From an uncultured Solobacterium sp. (GTDB lineage: Bacteria; Bacillota_I; Bacilli_A; Erysipelotrichales; Erysipelotrichaceae): a stretch of DNA of 20,443 bases. The DNA lies in the NCBI GenBank assembly GCA_900552125.1, contig URYK01000048.1, positions 1 through 20,443 of the forward strand, written 5' to 3'. Each line of letters starts with the position of its first letter. The first letter of the stretch is position 1. Made by a program: the position numbers and the translations under genes. Shown piece by piece: positions 20,381 through 20,443 of the stretch. Under the pieces are notes generated by a model. That model searched no databases and had not been told where the DNA came from. It saw nothing but the letters and a program-made list of their open reading frames with translations.

Positions 20381-20443
20381 GATTATTATCTCCTTTTCGT
20401 GCGCCGTTGAAGGCGTTTCATATATATTTCTTTTGAAATCAAT
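20381..20443 (-). other. Leader of hbd at the window edge
   Basis: The minus strand holds a small CGCC-TTCAAC-GGCG hairpin and an ATTTC/GAAAT hairpin upstream of the AAGGAGA site. No clear promoter is visible before the window ends, so whether hbd opens its operon cannot be decided here. Confidence 0.35.

Overview
The window is AT-rich, bacterial and densely coding. Gene content and signals point to an anaerobic, probably gut-dwelling Firmicute, perhaps of the Erysipelotrichia type (inference). It carries a monomeric [FeFe] hydrogenase, butyrate-type beta-hydroxyacyl-CoA genes, an ECF vitamin-transporter S component, a YneF (UPF0154) protein and strong AGGAGG ribosome binding sites. Two genes start with TTG. 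There are no insertion sequences, phage genes, CRISPR arrays or rRNA genes inside the window.

Region 1 (1-3.8 kb, mostly minus strand). A consensus promoter with phased T-tracts fires leftwards out of the window. It is followed by tRNA-Leu(CAA) with its own promoter and terminator, a monofunctional peptidoglycan glycosyltransferase, a YneF-like protein, a small unknown protein and an [FeFe] hydrogenase with an internally duplicated ferredoxin region.

Region 2 (3.9-6.9 kb). The lysine exporter LysO is encoded as two adjacent ORFs. Next is xpt (xanthine phosphoribosyltransferase), whose promoter is embedded in a 12-bp inverted repeat and whose leader starts with a terminator hairpin. Converging on xpt is a two-gene operon for a thioredoxin-like lipoprotein and an ECF S component.

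Region 3 (6.9-9.9 kb). This is a set of single genes in alternating orientation: an ATP-grasp ligase, a small CPHC thioredoxin-like protein, an esterase-family alpha/beta hydrolase and a nitroreductase. Convergent pairs share hairpin terminators that overlap stop codons.

Region 4 (9.3-13.7 kb). An XRE-TPR regulator lies upstream of an MFS transporter and the nitroreductase on the minus strand. It is divergent from a metallophosphoesterase with an SH3-like tail. Their back-to-back promoters share an inverted repeat.

Region 5 (13.7-16.8 kb). An SDR resembling clostridial NADP-dependent 7-alpha-hydroxysteroid dehydrogenase is divergent from an aldo/keto reductase. A PLP-dependent threonine aldolase-family enzyme follows.

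Region 6 (16.8-20.4 kb, minus strand). An operon runs hbd, crotonase, then a fused propionate/acetate CoA-transferase. With thiolase and butyryl-CoA dehydrogenase (not in the window) this would convert acetoacetyl-CoA towards butyrate. A terminator-like hairpin sits between the first two genes.

No clearly novel defence or mobile system was found. The most checkable leads are the candidate bile-acid dehydrogenase, the xpt leader and promoter architecture, the regulator with its divergent operator, and the intra-operon hairpin in the butyrate cluster.
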